Below are positions 1-11,934 of a stretch of 64,000 nt of DNA, in pieces. The stretch is taken from positions 1-64,000 of the forward strand of contig BCIA01000002.1 of NCBI GenBank assembly GCA_001599815.1. Reading direction: 5' to 3'. This DNA comes from Furcasterigmium furcatum (Eukaryota > Ascomycota > Sordariomycetes > Glomerellales > Plectosphaerellaceae). The notes below the pieces were generated by a model that worked only from the letters and a program-made list of their open reading frames with translations, was not told where the DNA came from and did not search any database. How positions within the stretch are numbered: position 1 is the stretch's first letter; each line of letters opens with the position of its first letter. The translations under genes and the position numbers were made by a program.

Positions 1-430
1 TAAGGCCCTCGGTATGCGCTAAACTCCGAGCCCTGACTCTTTGATGATCGAACCGTAGTTCCGCCTAACTCCGTGGAGCGCCCATCTTACCGACAGGCCC
101 GGCATGCCTGGTTCGCCTGGTGAGGCGGCATGGCAAGCTGGTCGTGGTCGCTCAGACCAACAGTTAGGAAGTGGTACGCGGTCGGTACACTCCACGGGAN
201 GCCAAGAGCACCAGATCACAGAGGGTGAACAATGAAAAAGTCCGCACGTCAGGACCTACAGCCCCCACTTTTGTGGGGAGCGGACAGAGCGAGCAGGAAC
301 GGAGATAATCTAGCCACTATCCCTATAGTTCATACAACTACCGAACATTCCACAACCACTGGATCCGGACCTCGCAAGGTCTAATATTGTCTAATATGAC
401 ATCATTGGCGGTCGCAAATAATTCTGTCGA
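1..430. other. no gene recognised at left edge
   Basis: No coding region is convincing here. The only open frame, on the minus strand near the start, has no recognisable motif and contains an ambiguous base at 200. The stretch is the upstream flank of the dehydrogenase gene. Confidence 0.5.
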
Positions 431-432
431 TG

Positions 433-445
433 TATATATATATAT
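433..445 (+). promoter_or_regulatory. TATA-like run upstream of dehydrogenase
   Basis: A run of alternating TA lies about 165 bases before the ATG at 609, with a CT-rich, CAATC-containing leader between them. Placement fits a core promoter with a long 5' leader. Inference from position only. Confidence 0.4.
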
Positions 446-608
446 GGCTATGTGCTTGTCGCCGGAAGCAAAACCTTATTCCGCAGAAATCGCAACTTTA
501 TCCCTGGATCCAGTTTCATCGCCCGCCCATCACACCCAACCCAATTCCCGTCTCGAGTCTCACTCCACTCCTCGAATTATTCAATCAATCAAAAATCACT
601 TAGCCGCC

Positions 609-1672
609 ATGTCCGACCCTCTCCATCCCTATGCGCACCTGTACGTGAAGCCCTCGGGCCCTGGCGACCAACGTCCGACAGCTCAGCAGGTTGTCGAAGA
701 CAACGGGACCTTGGGCCAGTGGTCCGGCAAGGTCGTTCTCATGACCGGAGGCACGTCTGGCATCGGCGTCGAGACGGCGCGGGCACTGCACACTACTGGT
801 GCGGACGTATACTTTACCGCTCGGGATCCCCAGAGGGGTGCAGTCACCCGGGACGATATATTGAAGACGAGCAGCGGCAAGGGGCGCCTGGAGGTTATTG
901 AACTGAACCTCGATTCTCTTAAATCTGTGAGGAAAGCGGCAGAGGACTTCTTGCAAAAGAGCAACACCCTCAATGTGCTGGTCAACAATGCGGGTGAGTG
1001 CGCTCCGGTTGCGTTGTGAGAGGTGGGCTGACAGCGATACCAGGCATCATGGCAACGCCTTTCTCCAAGACCCTGGATGGCTTCGAGCGCCAGTTCGGCG
1101 TCAACCACCTTGCCCATTTCCTACTGACGTCTCTTCTCCTGCCGACACTCGAGGCCAGCAGCACGCCGGAATTCAACTCGCGCGTCGTCTGCCTGACGTC
1201 GTCCGCGCACCGCTATAGCAGTGTCCGCCTCGACGACTACAACTTTGACACCCCTGACTCCTACGACCCATTCGTGGCCTATGGGCAGTCCAAGACGGCC
1301 AACCTTTGGACGGCAAACTACATCGACCGCGTGTACGGCCCGCGCCGTGTCCACGCCGTGTCCGTGCACCCCGGCGGCATCTGGTCAGGCCTGCAAGACA
1401 GCCTGGCGCCCGAGACGTTAGCAGCATGGAAGGCGAACCCAGACCTGACCAACATGATGCAGACGCCAGAGCAGGGAGCCGCAACTTCCGTCTGGGCGGT
1501 GGTGAGCAAGGTCTGGGAGGGCAAGGGTGGAGAGTACCTGACGAACTGCGAGGTCGCACCACCCCTAAAGGATGCTACGTCGGCGTCAGACGCTGGCGCG
1601 GCGCCCCATGCCCACGACAGGGACGGCGAGGACAGGCTTTGGAAGTTGAGCGAAAAGTTGGTTGGCGTTTGA
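609..1672 (+). CDS. short-chain dehydrogenase/reductase (retinol-dehydrogenase-like)
   Basis: Two exons, 609-993 and 1044-1672, are joined by a 50-nt GTGAGT...CAG intron. The splice restores the conserved VNNAGIM stretch, which fixes both borders. The product is about 337 aa. A Rossmann glycine motif TGGTSGIG lies near residue 42, NNAG follows about 80 residues later, and the catalytic YGQSK (Y-x3-K) is near residue 217. No signal peptide is seen, so it is probably a cytosolic NAD(P)-dependent oxidoreductase of the classical WWOX/retinol-dehydrogenase-like group. Substrate cannot be told from sequence. The ATG at 609 was chosen because upstream in-frame sequence looks like leader and the protein start (MSDPLHPYA) resembles fungal relatives. 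It stands alone, with about 3 kb of non-coding DNA downstream. Confidence 0.88.
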
Positions 1673-4480
1673 GGCAATTCGTGAACTCGGGTGGCAGCTC
1701 GGGTGGTCGAGCATGTATGCAGAAACAAGTTAGACCGCTGTGCTCGTGGGAGAAAATAGTTTGAAACACCCGCCATCCGTGTCCAGATGGTATCACAGCA
1801 TGCTCCAATATATCTGGCCAGTTGGCTCGAAACCACTTGACACCAAGGATGAATGTCAGACTTTCTGCATAATCGGCGTGTTTAGGGACATACATAGATG
1901 TCGAAGATGGGTAGAAAGATCTTGTCGGATACCGAATCGGGCGCAGATGCGATGCGGCCCTACAGAATGACAGAATGTTATGCATCACATTCCAGATCGG
2001 CTTAGCCGGCAGGCTCGACGAACTACGGGATGGAGGCCACGCCGCAGAACCGCCGACTGGATGCTACGGTGGTCCGTCTGGTGNAGGGGATCATGCGCGT
2101 CACCGCCGGAGGCGTCCGGCTGGCCGCGGCGGAAGCGAGGCAACCCCGGCCACAAAGGGAGGGACAATTCAGGAATGAGTGGTGAGGGCCAGGGCACGCA
2201 CCCCGCATGAGAAGGCTTCGGACGTCGGGCGAGCGAGCTCTTGAATGATGTCGGTTGTGGGAAGGGCATGTGGCGTTTGTGGGGGAGACATCCAATGCAG
2301 TCAAGTCGGACATCGTCAAGGCTGGACGTGGTGTTGTGGCCAAACCCGGTACCAAGACCGCCCAGGACGGGCACTAATCCCCTTCCCCGCAAAACCCACC
2401 ATGGAAAGGACCTCCAGCCGCCTTCGCTTGCTGGCTAGCTCCNAAGCCCCCATGCCCGCGCGGCTCCGCCTGCAGATAGATCCTGAGCTACAGCGCCTTT
2501 GCGTGGGAATGTAGAGAAGGGCCGAAGCTGGCGCGGAGGCGATGAGGGGACTCTTGGCCGCCCCTCNTCGAGTTGCCCTTAACCCTTGGCAGCTACCGGG
2601 GCCATTCTCAGGGTGGTGGTTCCCTTTGGTGTGACCGGGTAGCGACAGGCCCTGAGAGGTACTGGTACTGGCCGCGGGCCAACCTTTATTTCGACCGCCT
2701 TGTCTGCCGCCTGGTCGATGGTGATGATGGGTTGTTATGGGGGACCATCATGCTTTTTTGTGGACGGCGCAGTGGCGAGTCGGGCCAACCCGGCATCGGA
2801 TGGTTGCTGAATTACGCTCTACGGCTTGGCCTTTGCGACTAGTGGGTGGGGAGTCAGGGGTACTCCGTCGAAACAACTAACCCGCTTCCGGGAGAGCGCC
2901 AGGTGGAGGATGGTCGACTTCATCCATTTGGGGTTTATTTCGTGATGCCCTGCGGAAACACGCGAGAGCGAGGCCCCCCTCATCCACCGGCGACNGCTGG
3001 CAGTCGTTCTCGGGACCTGAGTCGATTCTCAGAAGACAAGAGAGCGGCGACTCGGGGCCCAGTCACCCTGACAAACCTCCACATCGTCCAACGTCTCTTT
3101 CACTTCACTTGGGAGTCACATGCGCTGGTAACGTCGTAGTTGGTGTTTTTGACGACAGCCAAGCTCGATCAGCTTTGTCCCTCGTTCACGCACTAGGCCC
3201 GTGACGGTATCTGAATTCCTTCCTCTCATCCAAGGCCTCGCGTCCCATTTCTTTTCACCACCAAGACGACGTCATTCTAGATGTTTGAGNCCGAGTCCCT
3301 CCCAGCCAATAGTGTGTCTCACGAGCCCATAGCACAAGCCACAAGTGGCATTGCCGCCCTATATATATCCTATCTGTTTAATACTGCTTCTCTCTAAGTT
3401 TGTGCGCTTGGGCAGCCGCTGCGGACGGTGCGTGGTAGCTCGACCATTAAGCTTCGATAGCCAGCCAGCCAACCCTCAGACGCCACATGGTCCGTCATCG
3501 CATCTACATACAAGAAGCCATCTCTCGCAGCGTGTCATTGCGGCGGAATTCGAGGCCTGAGGTCTACCGTCTGTCGAGGCACCACTTAACCACCCAGCGC
3601 CGACAGGGGCTGGGCACCCAACAGGTACTAGGTTGACTGCAACATAAGACCGACGATGCCGCCGTAGTAGCGCAGTCCACGTTCTAGTCCTCAACGTGGA
3701 GATCACTCGCCATCCAAGCCTGCATCTGCGTTTACCGTTCTTGTAGCGTCAGCCACCGCCGACACGCCGTGATTCCCCCCCAGCTGACCCGTCTGTCGGG
3801 CCTTCCCCCCCTCGTTTATTTATTTATTTTCATGCCCTTGCCTCGTTTCTCTTCTCGCGGAGTGTCGGCTTCGATCTTCATCAGATTCTTCTCCTACCTG
3901 ATTGGGTTATCCGTTGTTGTCACCGGCGCGCCCACAGCCCCCCCCCCATGTAAGCCGTAAATATCTGATGCTCTCGTGAGACCTCTCCAGCTGTGTAAAT
4001 CCCTCCGCACTCCTCCCCACAACCTGTAGTGTCGGTCCGTTCTGCAAGCATAGATCGGACATGTACCGCGTGGCTGCGTCCTCACCGGCGGCCCATGACC
4101 CTGGCGTCTGACCTCATTCGGATGTCGTCCTGGGGCGAGTTGTATCCCGGCGCCGAGTAGGCGAACTGGCCTGGAGCGGGGAGGTTGAGGGAATTACACG
4201 GTTATTTCAGTTGTCCGTCACTCTTCGGGTGAGGTGTTGGCCAAGTCATGGAGGGGACCTCTCCTTGCTCTCTCCGTGGCCCTCCCAAGTACCACATACA
4301 ACCGACCAGCCCGATCACCACCTGCCCGTCCACCCAACCCAGGGTTCTAGTCCCACCAAGTCATGGTGAAAGGGATTCTTTCAATATTTCTGAGTCTCAC
4401 GACTCGATGGTCAATAGTCTGGCCTAGCATCCACACCTATGTGGGCATGGGTTCCCCAGCCACCTCTCGCTCTCTACTAG
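1673..4480. other. gene-poor intergenic stretch
   Basis: No coding sequence, RNA gene or transposon relic could be supported in about 2.8 kb. It holds single ambiguous bases at 2084, 2443, 2567, 2995 and 3290 and only short open frames without motifs. CT-rich tracts at roughly 3770-3960 and 4600-4700 look like fungal promoter or leader DNA. Confidence 0.45.
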
Positions 4481-4489
4481 TATATAATA
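4481..4489 (+). promoter_or_regulatory. TATA box candidate of GH55 gene
   Basis: TATATAATA lies about 250 bases before the chosen ATG at 4738 and is followed by a CT- and CAC-rich leader. Position and context fit a core promoter. Confidence 0.4.
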
Positions 4490-4737
4490 GCCTCCTGAGG
4501 CCTTCCGGTTATTGTTGATACTCCTTTCACACGTACGCAAACACAGACACGCAACTTATATGCCCCAAAGAGTGCACGGCAGTTCCGCAAGTTCGGCTAT
4601 CTTTGACTGATCGGCAGTCACGCCCTTCATCCACCTCCACCACCATCTACTTGTCTCATCTTCCTCCCTCCATCGACATACCTGGCGGGCGACTGACCCT
4701 CGGCTGTCCTCAGCACATCAACACCCTTCAGTGCATC

Positions 4738-7089
4738 ATGGGGCTGGGCAACATCATCATGGCGGCTCTTCTGGCCACCAGGTTCGTGGGCTTCGGCTTG
4801 GCCATCCCGTGCACCCCTGGTGGCCCCGGAAACGAGACGTCCAAGTGGTGGTTTGCTAATATCCAGCGTGAAGGCAAGGCAAACTACGCTCCCAGCGGCT
4901 ACAAGGTTTTCCGCAATATCAAGGACTACGGCGCTATCGGTGATGGAATCCACGATGACACAGACGCCATCAATTCCGCCATGGCCGATGGCACCCGCTG
5001 TCTCTGGCACTGCGACTCTCAGACCTCGACTCCCGCCCTCGTCTACTTCCCTCCCGGCAACTATTCCGTCAGCGGCCCCCTAGTCCCTCCCTACTACACT
5101 CACATGGTCGGTGACGTCCTCCACCCCCCTACTCTCAGGGCCGCCGCCAATTTCTCGGGCTTCTCGGTCATCGACGCGAACCCCTACGACAACTGGGGCA
5201 ACAATGCCTGGACGAACCAGAACAACTTCTTCCGCCAGGTCAGGAACTTCGTTATTGACCTGACCGGTCTGGCCCCTAGCGCCGGTACTGGTATTCACTG
5301 GCAAGTCGCCCAGGCCACCAGCCTGCAGAACATCGTTTTCAATATGCGTACGGATGGGGGCGCCAGCAACGTGCAGCAGGGCGTATTTATCGAGAACGGC
5401 TCGGGAGGCTTCGTGACCGACCTCACATTCAACGGCGGCAAGATCGGTATGTTTATTGGCAGTCAGCAGTTCACCACGCGAAACCTGGAGTTCAATAACG
5501 TCGACACGGCCATCTACGTCAACTGGAACTGGGTGTGGACGTTCCACGGCATCAAGATCCAAAACTCCCGTGTCGGCATCAACGTCGCCAGCCGCGACCA
5601 GACCGGTATTCAGAACGTCGGCTCTACGGTACTCATAGACAGCGTCATTGCCAACACGCAGGTCGGCATCTCCACCGCCTATGTTCAATCTCCCCAGTGG
5701 ACCAACGGCTCCCTCGTCCTCGATAATGTCGACATGTCGTCCACGCCCATTGCCATCCAAAACGACGTCACTAAGGCCACCGTTCTGGCTGGCAACACTC
5801 GCATCGCGTCCTGGGCTCAGGGAAACGCTTACGAAGGAATTGGCCTCAGTGAGGCGATCCAAGGGGCTATCCCTCAGATCCAGAGGCCTGCTTCGCTTGT
5901 TGATTCGCAAGGCCACTTCGTCACCCGTAGCAAGCCCCAGTACGATCACTACCCGGCCAGTGCCTTCCTTCGCGCCAAAGCCAATGGCTGTGCCGGAGAT
6001 GGCACCACCGACGACACGGCTGCCGTCCAGGCTCTATTCAATAAGGCGACTGCCGACCAGATCGTCTACTTCGACCATGGCGCCTATGTCATCACCGACA
6101 CTATCCAAGTCCCCCCGAATATTAAGATCGTCGGTGAGATCTGGCCTCTCATCCTGGCCGGCGGCAACTCCAACTTCAAGGACCAGAAGAACCCGAAGCC
6201 GATGCTCCGTGTGGGCCAGCCCGGCGATATTGGTAACGTTGAGATTATCGACCTGATGATTGAGACCAAGGGCCCCCAACCCGGTGCCATCCTTATGGAG
6301 TGGAACATCGCTGGAAACAAGCCCGGTGACGCCGGTCTCTGGGACGTCCACTTCCGTATCGGCGGTACCGTCGGCACCGAGCTCCAGTCCGACCGATGCG
6401 TTAAGACGCCCGATGTTAAGACGGAGCCGAACCCGGCGTGCGACGGCGCGTGGATGCTGACACACCTGACGAAGGAGTCTTCTGGCTACTTCGAGAACGT
6501 CTGGTGGTGGGTTGCGGACCACGAGCTCGATATTGAGGGCTGGCCGCAGATTAACATCTACAACGGCCGTGGCGTGCTGGTAGAGTCCACCAAGGGCGCT
6601 TGGTTCTGGGGCACCGCATCCGAGCACAACGTCCTGTACAACTACCAGTTTCACAGTGCCAAGAACGTCTTCCTCGGCCACATCCAGACCGAGACGGCTT
6701 ATTACCAGGGCAACCCCGACGCCCTCGTCCCTTACACCGTCAACACCAAGTATAACGACCCCGACTTCGCCGAATTCTGCGCCAAGCACTCGATCCAGCA
6801 AGGCCGTTGCCCCCGTACCTGGGGCCTCAGGGCCGTCAACGCCACGGAAGTCTTCGTCTACGGCGCCGGCATGTACAGCTTCTTCGACAACTACGACCAG
6901 GAGTGCGTCGGCCTCAACAACTGCCAGGACCACATGACCAGCTTGGAGAACAGCAAGATACACTTCTTCGCCGTCAGCACCAAGGCTTCCGTCAGCATCA
7001 TTACCGTGGACGGCGAAACGGCGGCGCTGGACAGCAAGAACCGCAACAACTTCTGTGGTTCGCTGGTCACGTTCCAGCTTGGAATGTGA
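4738..7089 (+). CDS. secreted GH55 exo-beta-1,3-glucanase
   Basis: A single-exon gene of 783 aa. The first ATG in the open frame is at 4738; upstream in-frame sequence has no ATG. Residues 1 to about 22 form a signal peptide ending near GLAIP. Two tandem pectate-lyase-3-like right-handed beta-helix halves follow, each opening with a D-Y-G-A-x-G-D-G-x-x-D-D-T type motif: IKDYGAIGDGIHDDT near residue 59 and NGCAGDGTTDDT near residue 418. This duplicated layout and the length are typical of fungal glycoside hydrolase family 55, which releases glucose or short sugars from beta-1,3-glucan. It probably acts outside the cell on fungal or plant glucan (callose) or in self-wall remodelling. Several N-glycosylation sequons are present. 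No carbohydrate-binding module is seen. Confidence 0.92.
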   Translation: MGLGNIIMAALLATRFVGFGLAIPCTPGGPGNETSKWWFANIQREGKANYAPSGYKVFRNIKDYGAIGDGIHDDTDAINSAMADGTRCLWHCDSQTSTPALVYFPPGNYSVSGPLVPPYYTHMVGDVLHPPTLRAAANFSGFSVIDANPYDNWGNNAWTNQNNFFRQVRNFVIDLTGLAPSAGTGIHWQVAQATSLQNIVFNMRTDGGASNVQQGVFIENGSGGFVTDLTFNGGKIGMFIGSQQFTTRNLEFNNVDTAIYVNWNWVWTFHGIKIQNSRVGINVASRDQTGIQNVGSTVLIDSVIANTQVGISTAYVQSPQWTNGSLVLDNVDMSSTPIAIQNDVTKATVLAGNTRIASWAQGNAYEGIGLSEAIQGAIPQIQRPASLVDSQGHFVTRSKPQYDHYPASAFLRAKANGCAGDGTTDDTAAVQALFNKATADQIVYFDHGAYVITDTIQVPPNIKIVGEIWPLILAGGNSNFKDQKNPKPMLRVGQPGDIGNVEIIDLMIETKGPQPGAILMEWNIAGNKPGDAGLWDVHFRIGGTVGTELQSDRCVKTPDVKTEPNPACDGAWMLTHLTKESSGYFENVWWWVADHELDIEGWPQINIYNGRGVLVESTKGAWFWGTASEHNVLYNYQFHSAKNVFLGHIQTETAYYQGNPDALVPYTVNTKYNDPDFAEFCAKHSIQQGRCPRTWGLRAVNATEVFVYGAGMYSFFDNYDQECVGLNNCQDHMTSLENSKIHFFAVSTKASVSIITVDGETAALDSKNRNNFCGSLVTFQLGM

Positions 7090-7459
7090 GACCACGGGGC
7101 TCGGAGTGTACATCGGAATTATCTCTCGGGCAGTCGGTCTTCAGTGACTAACACGCGTACACACACACAAGTTTATTACGCCTGGTGGCTAGTAAGCCAA
7201 TAAGGCACTATCTGCTTCGTATATGATCTCTTCCTTGGAACTGTCCGGTCTCAAGAGCCCATACTGTCTTCCTGCTATTCTTGCATTCTGATTTCCTTTC
7301 TTCGCTGCTGTCTCGTGGGTTTAGTTGTTAGCATGCATGCTTGAAGGCGATTCTCTAAGTGTCTAGAGACCTATTTACGGCGACTGAAGCGGTGCTTGCT
7401 GTTTGTGGCATGAGGGTGGGGTTAGTGGGTTAAGTGATGTGTTGGGCCCTGTTCTGGGA
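7090..7459. other. 3' flank of GH55 gene
   Basis: The end of the glucanase transcript and a short spacer before the LINE relic. No further gene is seen. Confidence 0.4.
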
Positions 7460-9040
7460 TTATATATTGTCTAGTCGGCCCGTGGCCTTTGCGAATCGAA
7501 TCGTTACGCGAACTGCTCTTATATCTGGCTTCCAGTCTGGTCTATCTAATACCGTTTTGCCGCTAAGGTAGAAAGATACGTTATCGCTTTAGGTGTCGAT
7601 ATAGTGGAGAATCCCGGTTTGCTGTGTCGTCTATTGCGTGCATCGGAGGAGGAAATGCTCAACCGTCTCTACTGCCTGGCCGTACGCGCATTGATCCGAG
7701 GCCGTCGCATTGATCCGAAAGAGAGACTCATTGAGTCGCGACATGCCTGTTCTCATTTGCGCCAGAGTGCTCGCCTTATTCCAGGTAAGGTTGTCGTATA
7801 GTTCCCGCGTTTGCTTGCCCGGTAGGGCCGTGTTAATCCTCTTGGAGTGTTTCCCGATGTTGTCCGGCAGGCGCCTCTCGGGGCGTAGCCTCGCTGTTGC
7901 GGTCCCGAGGACCGTGGACCGTATCTTTGGGAATTGCTCCGCGGGCGTTGTATCCTGTCGACTTGCGTTCCTTGCTTCTTGCTTGGCCGATTTCTGTAGT
8001 TTGTCTTTGTGCTTTCTGGCTAGCTAGATGACGGAGACTGCGTTCCCCTCTCCTCGTAGTCGTTGAGTTGCCTCGTAGATATATCGTATATACTCCTGAC
8101 CCGATTGCTAGCGGGGGTTCCGGAGTGTTAATACTGCCGCCTTGTTGCTTGTCGAGAGTAGGATTTTGCGGTGTCGCGGTTCTGATAGAAACCTTAGTGC
8201 GTATGCCGCGGCTGCTAGCTCTCTAGAGAATGGGTTTTGTCCGGCTCTCGTGCTGAGAGTGAACGAGAACTTCTCTAGTCTCGGGCCTCCCTGTGTGAGC
8301 GTGAGTATCTCGATTACGCCGCCCACCCTAACTAGGTCGCTTTGTGCGGAGCTGCTTACGGCGATCCGCATAGCTCCGTCTAGGCTGGCCTCTGACCAGC
8401 TTTCTAAGTCGCTGTCATCGGTGGTGGTCTCTATGCGACTCGTCTAGGGCGCCAACGTGACCGGATTGATGGTTTCCAGGTCCTCCGTTGGCACCTCCTT
8501 GAGTGCCGTGGCTAGCTTGTGAAACGGCGAGCGGTGAAATCGTCGGAATTTGCGTATCTGCTTGGTTAGTTTCCGAAGTGGGTTTGTCTCTGGTAGGGTG
8601 TGGAGGTCCGTCCACAGTTTGATGGCTTTCCTTAGAAACCGTTTGTGTGCGCTGGCGATATAGGCCTCCGCTTTAGCTACGCTTGTAGCGACGGTTGCGA
8701 ACGCTCCTATGATCGCCTGTGCCCCGGCCTTCTGGACTTGATCGATCGATCTCGCTGTTCGGTTCTTGCATCGGTGTCTCCATACGCTGGAGGCATAGTC
8801 CACTGGTGGGGCCACGTAGGCATTGAATAACCGCCGTGCCGTTGCTGGGGTCAGACCTCTTAGCCGTTTTAACTCTATCGCGGCTTCCAGCCCCTTGGTC
8901 GCCGCACTCGCGATGTGTTCCCTATACCTGAGTCCGATGTCCATGATAACTCTAAGGATTTTGACCTGCTGCTTGGGCTCGACGGTCTGCCCCTTGATGG
9001 TGAAAGGCTCCGAATCAGACCTTGCACATGTACAAAGTAC
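7460..9040 (-). mobile_element. truncated Tad-like LINE, 3' half of ORF2
   Basis: Read on the minus strand, one mostly continuous frame runs from about 9040 to a stop at 7460-7462. It gives the thumb/connection region of a non-LTR reverse transcriptase (FTIKGQTVEPK, then DYASSVWRH), an RNase H-like stretch (STRAGQNPFSRELAAAAYAL), and a terminal Cys/His region (QCAYG...VEHFLLRC). These are typical of the ORF2 end of fungal Tad1-clade LINEs. Several frame stops fall where relatives have Trp (TGG to TAG, for example after VTLAP near 8445 and after LLRCTQ near 7645), which is a RIP-type change. The endonuclease and the catalytic palm of the polymerase are missing, so this is a dead 5'-truncated copy. 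The 5' limit is approximate. Confidence 0.8.
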
Positions 9041-9229
9041 TGGCCCTCATATGCCGATGGGGTAAGGCGGATGGATTTCATGCCGCTCCAAGACGCTACG
9101 GTTGTGATCGAAACCTGTTAGCCAATGACACTGCCACCGTCGGCCTTGGCCCGATAAAAGANCCCGCCGCCACAAGAACGAGACATCTCACGACCTCCCA
9201 CCTCCAACATTATCGAAGTCGACCTTGCC

Positions 9230-11171
9230 ATGGCTGCATCATACGAAAAATTAAGCTCAGCATTCCAAAGTCTCAACCTGGCCGATGGTACGCCAGACAG
9301 ACTACGGCGCAAGGCTGAGCTAGATTCGTTCTTGGATACTCTTGAACCCTGGGAGCTGTGGCACGTGCGCGCCTTATCCAAGAGTATGCTGGGATTTGCA
9401 GATCTTCCAACCCTCCCCGACGAAGTCATTGCCTTGATCACGCAACATCTCGATCATTACGACATCGCCGCCTGTGTTCGGGTGTGCAAGAGCTGGTCGT
9501 CTGCTTTCAAAAGACCCGGTGTCATCAGATACCTCCTTTCTCAGAGCTTCCCAGGGCTACTTCAGATTGCAGGCAATGCAAATGACAGCCCGGAAACGGA
9601 ATCACCAGCGTTCTATCAGCGTATGACCAGAGAACGAGCCTTGCGCCAGAAAGGAGAGTTCTACGCGACGCTTGCGGAGGTGTTCTTTCAAGAGTACCCG
9701 GACGGGAGCTGCTTCAAGATGGATCCCAGCAGCGATACATTTACCGATTCGGACTTCAGGCCGGAAGGCCTCGTGGGTACTGCGCGGCGTTCGAGAGTCA
9801 TGTACAGTCACGGAAGGGTAGTTTGGGAGCTGTGTGACAACTGCACGATCATCGACAACATTGACACACTCAAGAGACGTCTGATCGTGTGGCCAAAAGA
9901 CATGTCGATGGTCCTCCAGGGTCTAAGCAACGATCTTGTTGTTCTGAGTAATTCAGACGATGAACAAGCCCTGTGAGTCTCCATGCTTTATCTAGCCGAG
10001 ACAAGGCGTTGACCCAATCAAGCTCGATCTACCATCTTGAGAGGCGAGAATCTAGGTCCTTGAAGTTTCCTGGGATACCCTCAACGATTCTCGTCAATGG
10101 AACAACACTTCATGTTATTGTTGGAATACCGCATCGAACAGAGGAACAAGGCCAGCCGAGTTGGGCGGCACTCAATAAAGTCTCGGGGGAATCCGTGATG
10201 ATGCAAGAAACGGCTTATCTTTGGAGCTGGGGAGATTCTAATCAAGACCTAAAGCCACTGGAGGCCATAATGCCCGAGATGGAGAACTTGAGTCCCCCTG
10301 ACTGGAGCCGTGATTTCTCCAAGCTCGGGATTATTTACCACCCAACAACTTCTAGTATATACTTCCTAGTCTGCCTGAAGACGGGTTCTAGTAAGCCATG
10401 AAAATCCGCGAGAACCTTGCGTTTTACTGACATGAATCAGAAGCCAGCGGCGCGACGGAGACATTTGAGAGTCCGCTTTCGCTGGGGATCACAGCCCGCA
10501 AATACGTCGATGGCAAGCCAACCGAGACCTTCCGGACGGAATATGAGCTGGAGATCATACCCATCAACACTGATTACCCATTCTTCCATCTCCACTTCGT
10601 CCCAATGAACGGCCAGGGTCACTACAGTCTTATCAGTTTCCATCATACTTCACGTAATGAAGAATTAGGGGGGCTCGACATGAGAGCGTCCGTCGTCTCT
10701 TTTGACACTGTCAACGAGCGCTTTTCTCTCCACGAGTGGCCGGGAGGCCGGCACCGCTCTGTGAAAGACCTATGGTTCGACTGGGAGAGCACGTTTGGCG
10801 CAGAAAAACCGTTCTTATGGGATGGAATGATCTATTACCATCTCGGCGGCTCGTGGGTGCGGCTTGCTCATATGGAGGACGAAACCACACGACTTAAGCG
10901 GCCTGGAGCCATCCAGTGCCTCCCACTTGATGGCTGCTGGGTAAATGAAAACCAACGTCCCGGCAACATGTTTGGAGACGAAAGGTTCCTTGTGCTAGCT
11001 GCAGCGGGTGGCTACACTGTCTTCTCTTTCGACGAGACGCTGGACATCTCGGGCAAGGGCTGGAAGCCTTGGGAGAGTGTGAAGGAGGAAATTCTGAAGG
11101 TGCAAGAGACGATTGAGTATTACTTTTCATGCCTTAAATATGAGGACAAAGCACGTCAATATAACTACTAA
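9230..11171 (+). CDS. F-box protein
   Basis: Three exons (9230-9972, 10023-10390, 10441-11171) are separated by two 50-nt introns, each with GT(G/A)AG donors, a TGAC branch site and AG acceptors. The frames join exactly to give about 613 aa. An F-box motif spans residues 58-95 (LPTLPDEVIALITQHL, then VRVCKSW), the module that binds Skp1 and recruits substrates to SCF ubiquitin ligases. The remaining 500 residues have WD/kelch-like alternation of hydrophobic strands (for example VVWELCDNC, YHLGGSWVRL) but no clear repeat. Related fungal F-box proteins form a large, fast-evolving family with unknown targets. The stop at 9974 seen without splicing is inside intron 1, so the gene is not broken. 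Confidence 0.85.
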
Positions 11172-11934
11172 AGCTCTTATCAGGCAAGACAAAGCGCTGT
11201 TTCGAGAAAAGTTGCAGCCATAAATTAGTAAATTTAGAGAACTTGAACAGGTGATTATCAATCTGGGTACACTGAGCCGAAATGCCACGAAACCAAATCA
11301 GGCGTGCCATTGACCATCTCCAATCGTCCTTTGCCGCCTTAACCACCTTGCCCCTGCGATCCGTGAAGAAGTACGACCGTGGATGGAATGTCTTCATGTA
11401 TAGTCTGACCACCGTTGGCATCGGTCGTGCCTCTGGCTCTTCCCTTGCCATCGTCTAGCTCTTCGTCATTGCCATTGCCGTCTGATTCCTGAATCTGTGT
11501 GGTATGATACGGAGTACCGGAAATTCCTGTACGTGGCTCAAAATCCATTTGCTCATCTTCGATTGTGCAAAGAAGTTGAATCATAGCTTCCTCCTAAAAG
11601 CAGCGAAAAGGAGGAAGAATTTCTCATCTTGTTTTGTCGAGTTTGGTTTGGGGGCCCCTTGCGAGTGCTGTTCCTTTCGCAAGACATGCCCGGAATTGGG
11701 GTCAACCTCCAAGCGACATGGCTGTCAAGAATCTCGGAACAGTACTGAATGGGCAGCACATGATTCACGTCCGTGCCGTCCGGAACTCCTGTGCATGGTG
11801 CGTCATCGGAGATGGTGGGATACCGCCCAGGATGGTGAGGCCGCGATGCGCTTCGACGCGTCGGCTCTGGTTGATCGAAGAAGAAGACTGGCGGAGGGAT
11901 ATGGACGAGAATCCTCCCAACCACAGAGTGCACC
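11172..11934. other. unassigned stretch between F-box gene and Myb-type relic
   Basis: Overlapping short open frames occur on both strands. A plus-strand reading at 11640-11930 contains several cysteines followed by RWWDTAQ and could be the decayed N-terminal part of the gene whose relic follows. Nothing can be named with confidence. Confidence 0.3.

Noticed and set aside
5080..7113. Long minus-strand open frames opposite the GH55 gene (289 and 359 aa)
   Set aside because: They mirror the strong codon bias of the plus-strand gene; no motifs, starts or introns of their own.
9973..10401. Possible frameshifts in the F-box gene at 9973 and 10391
   Set aside because: Both are explained by 50-nt introns with donor, branch site and acceptor that join the frames exactly.
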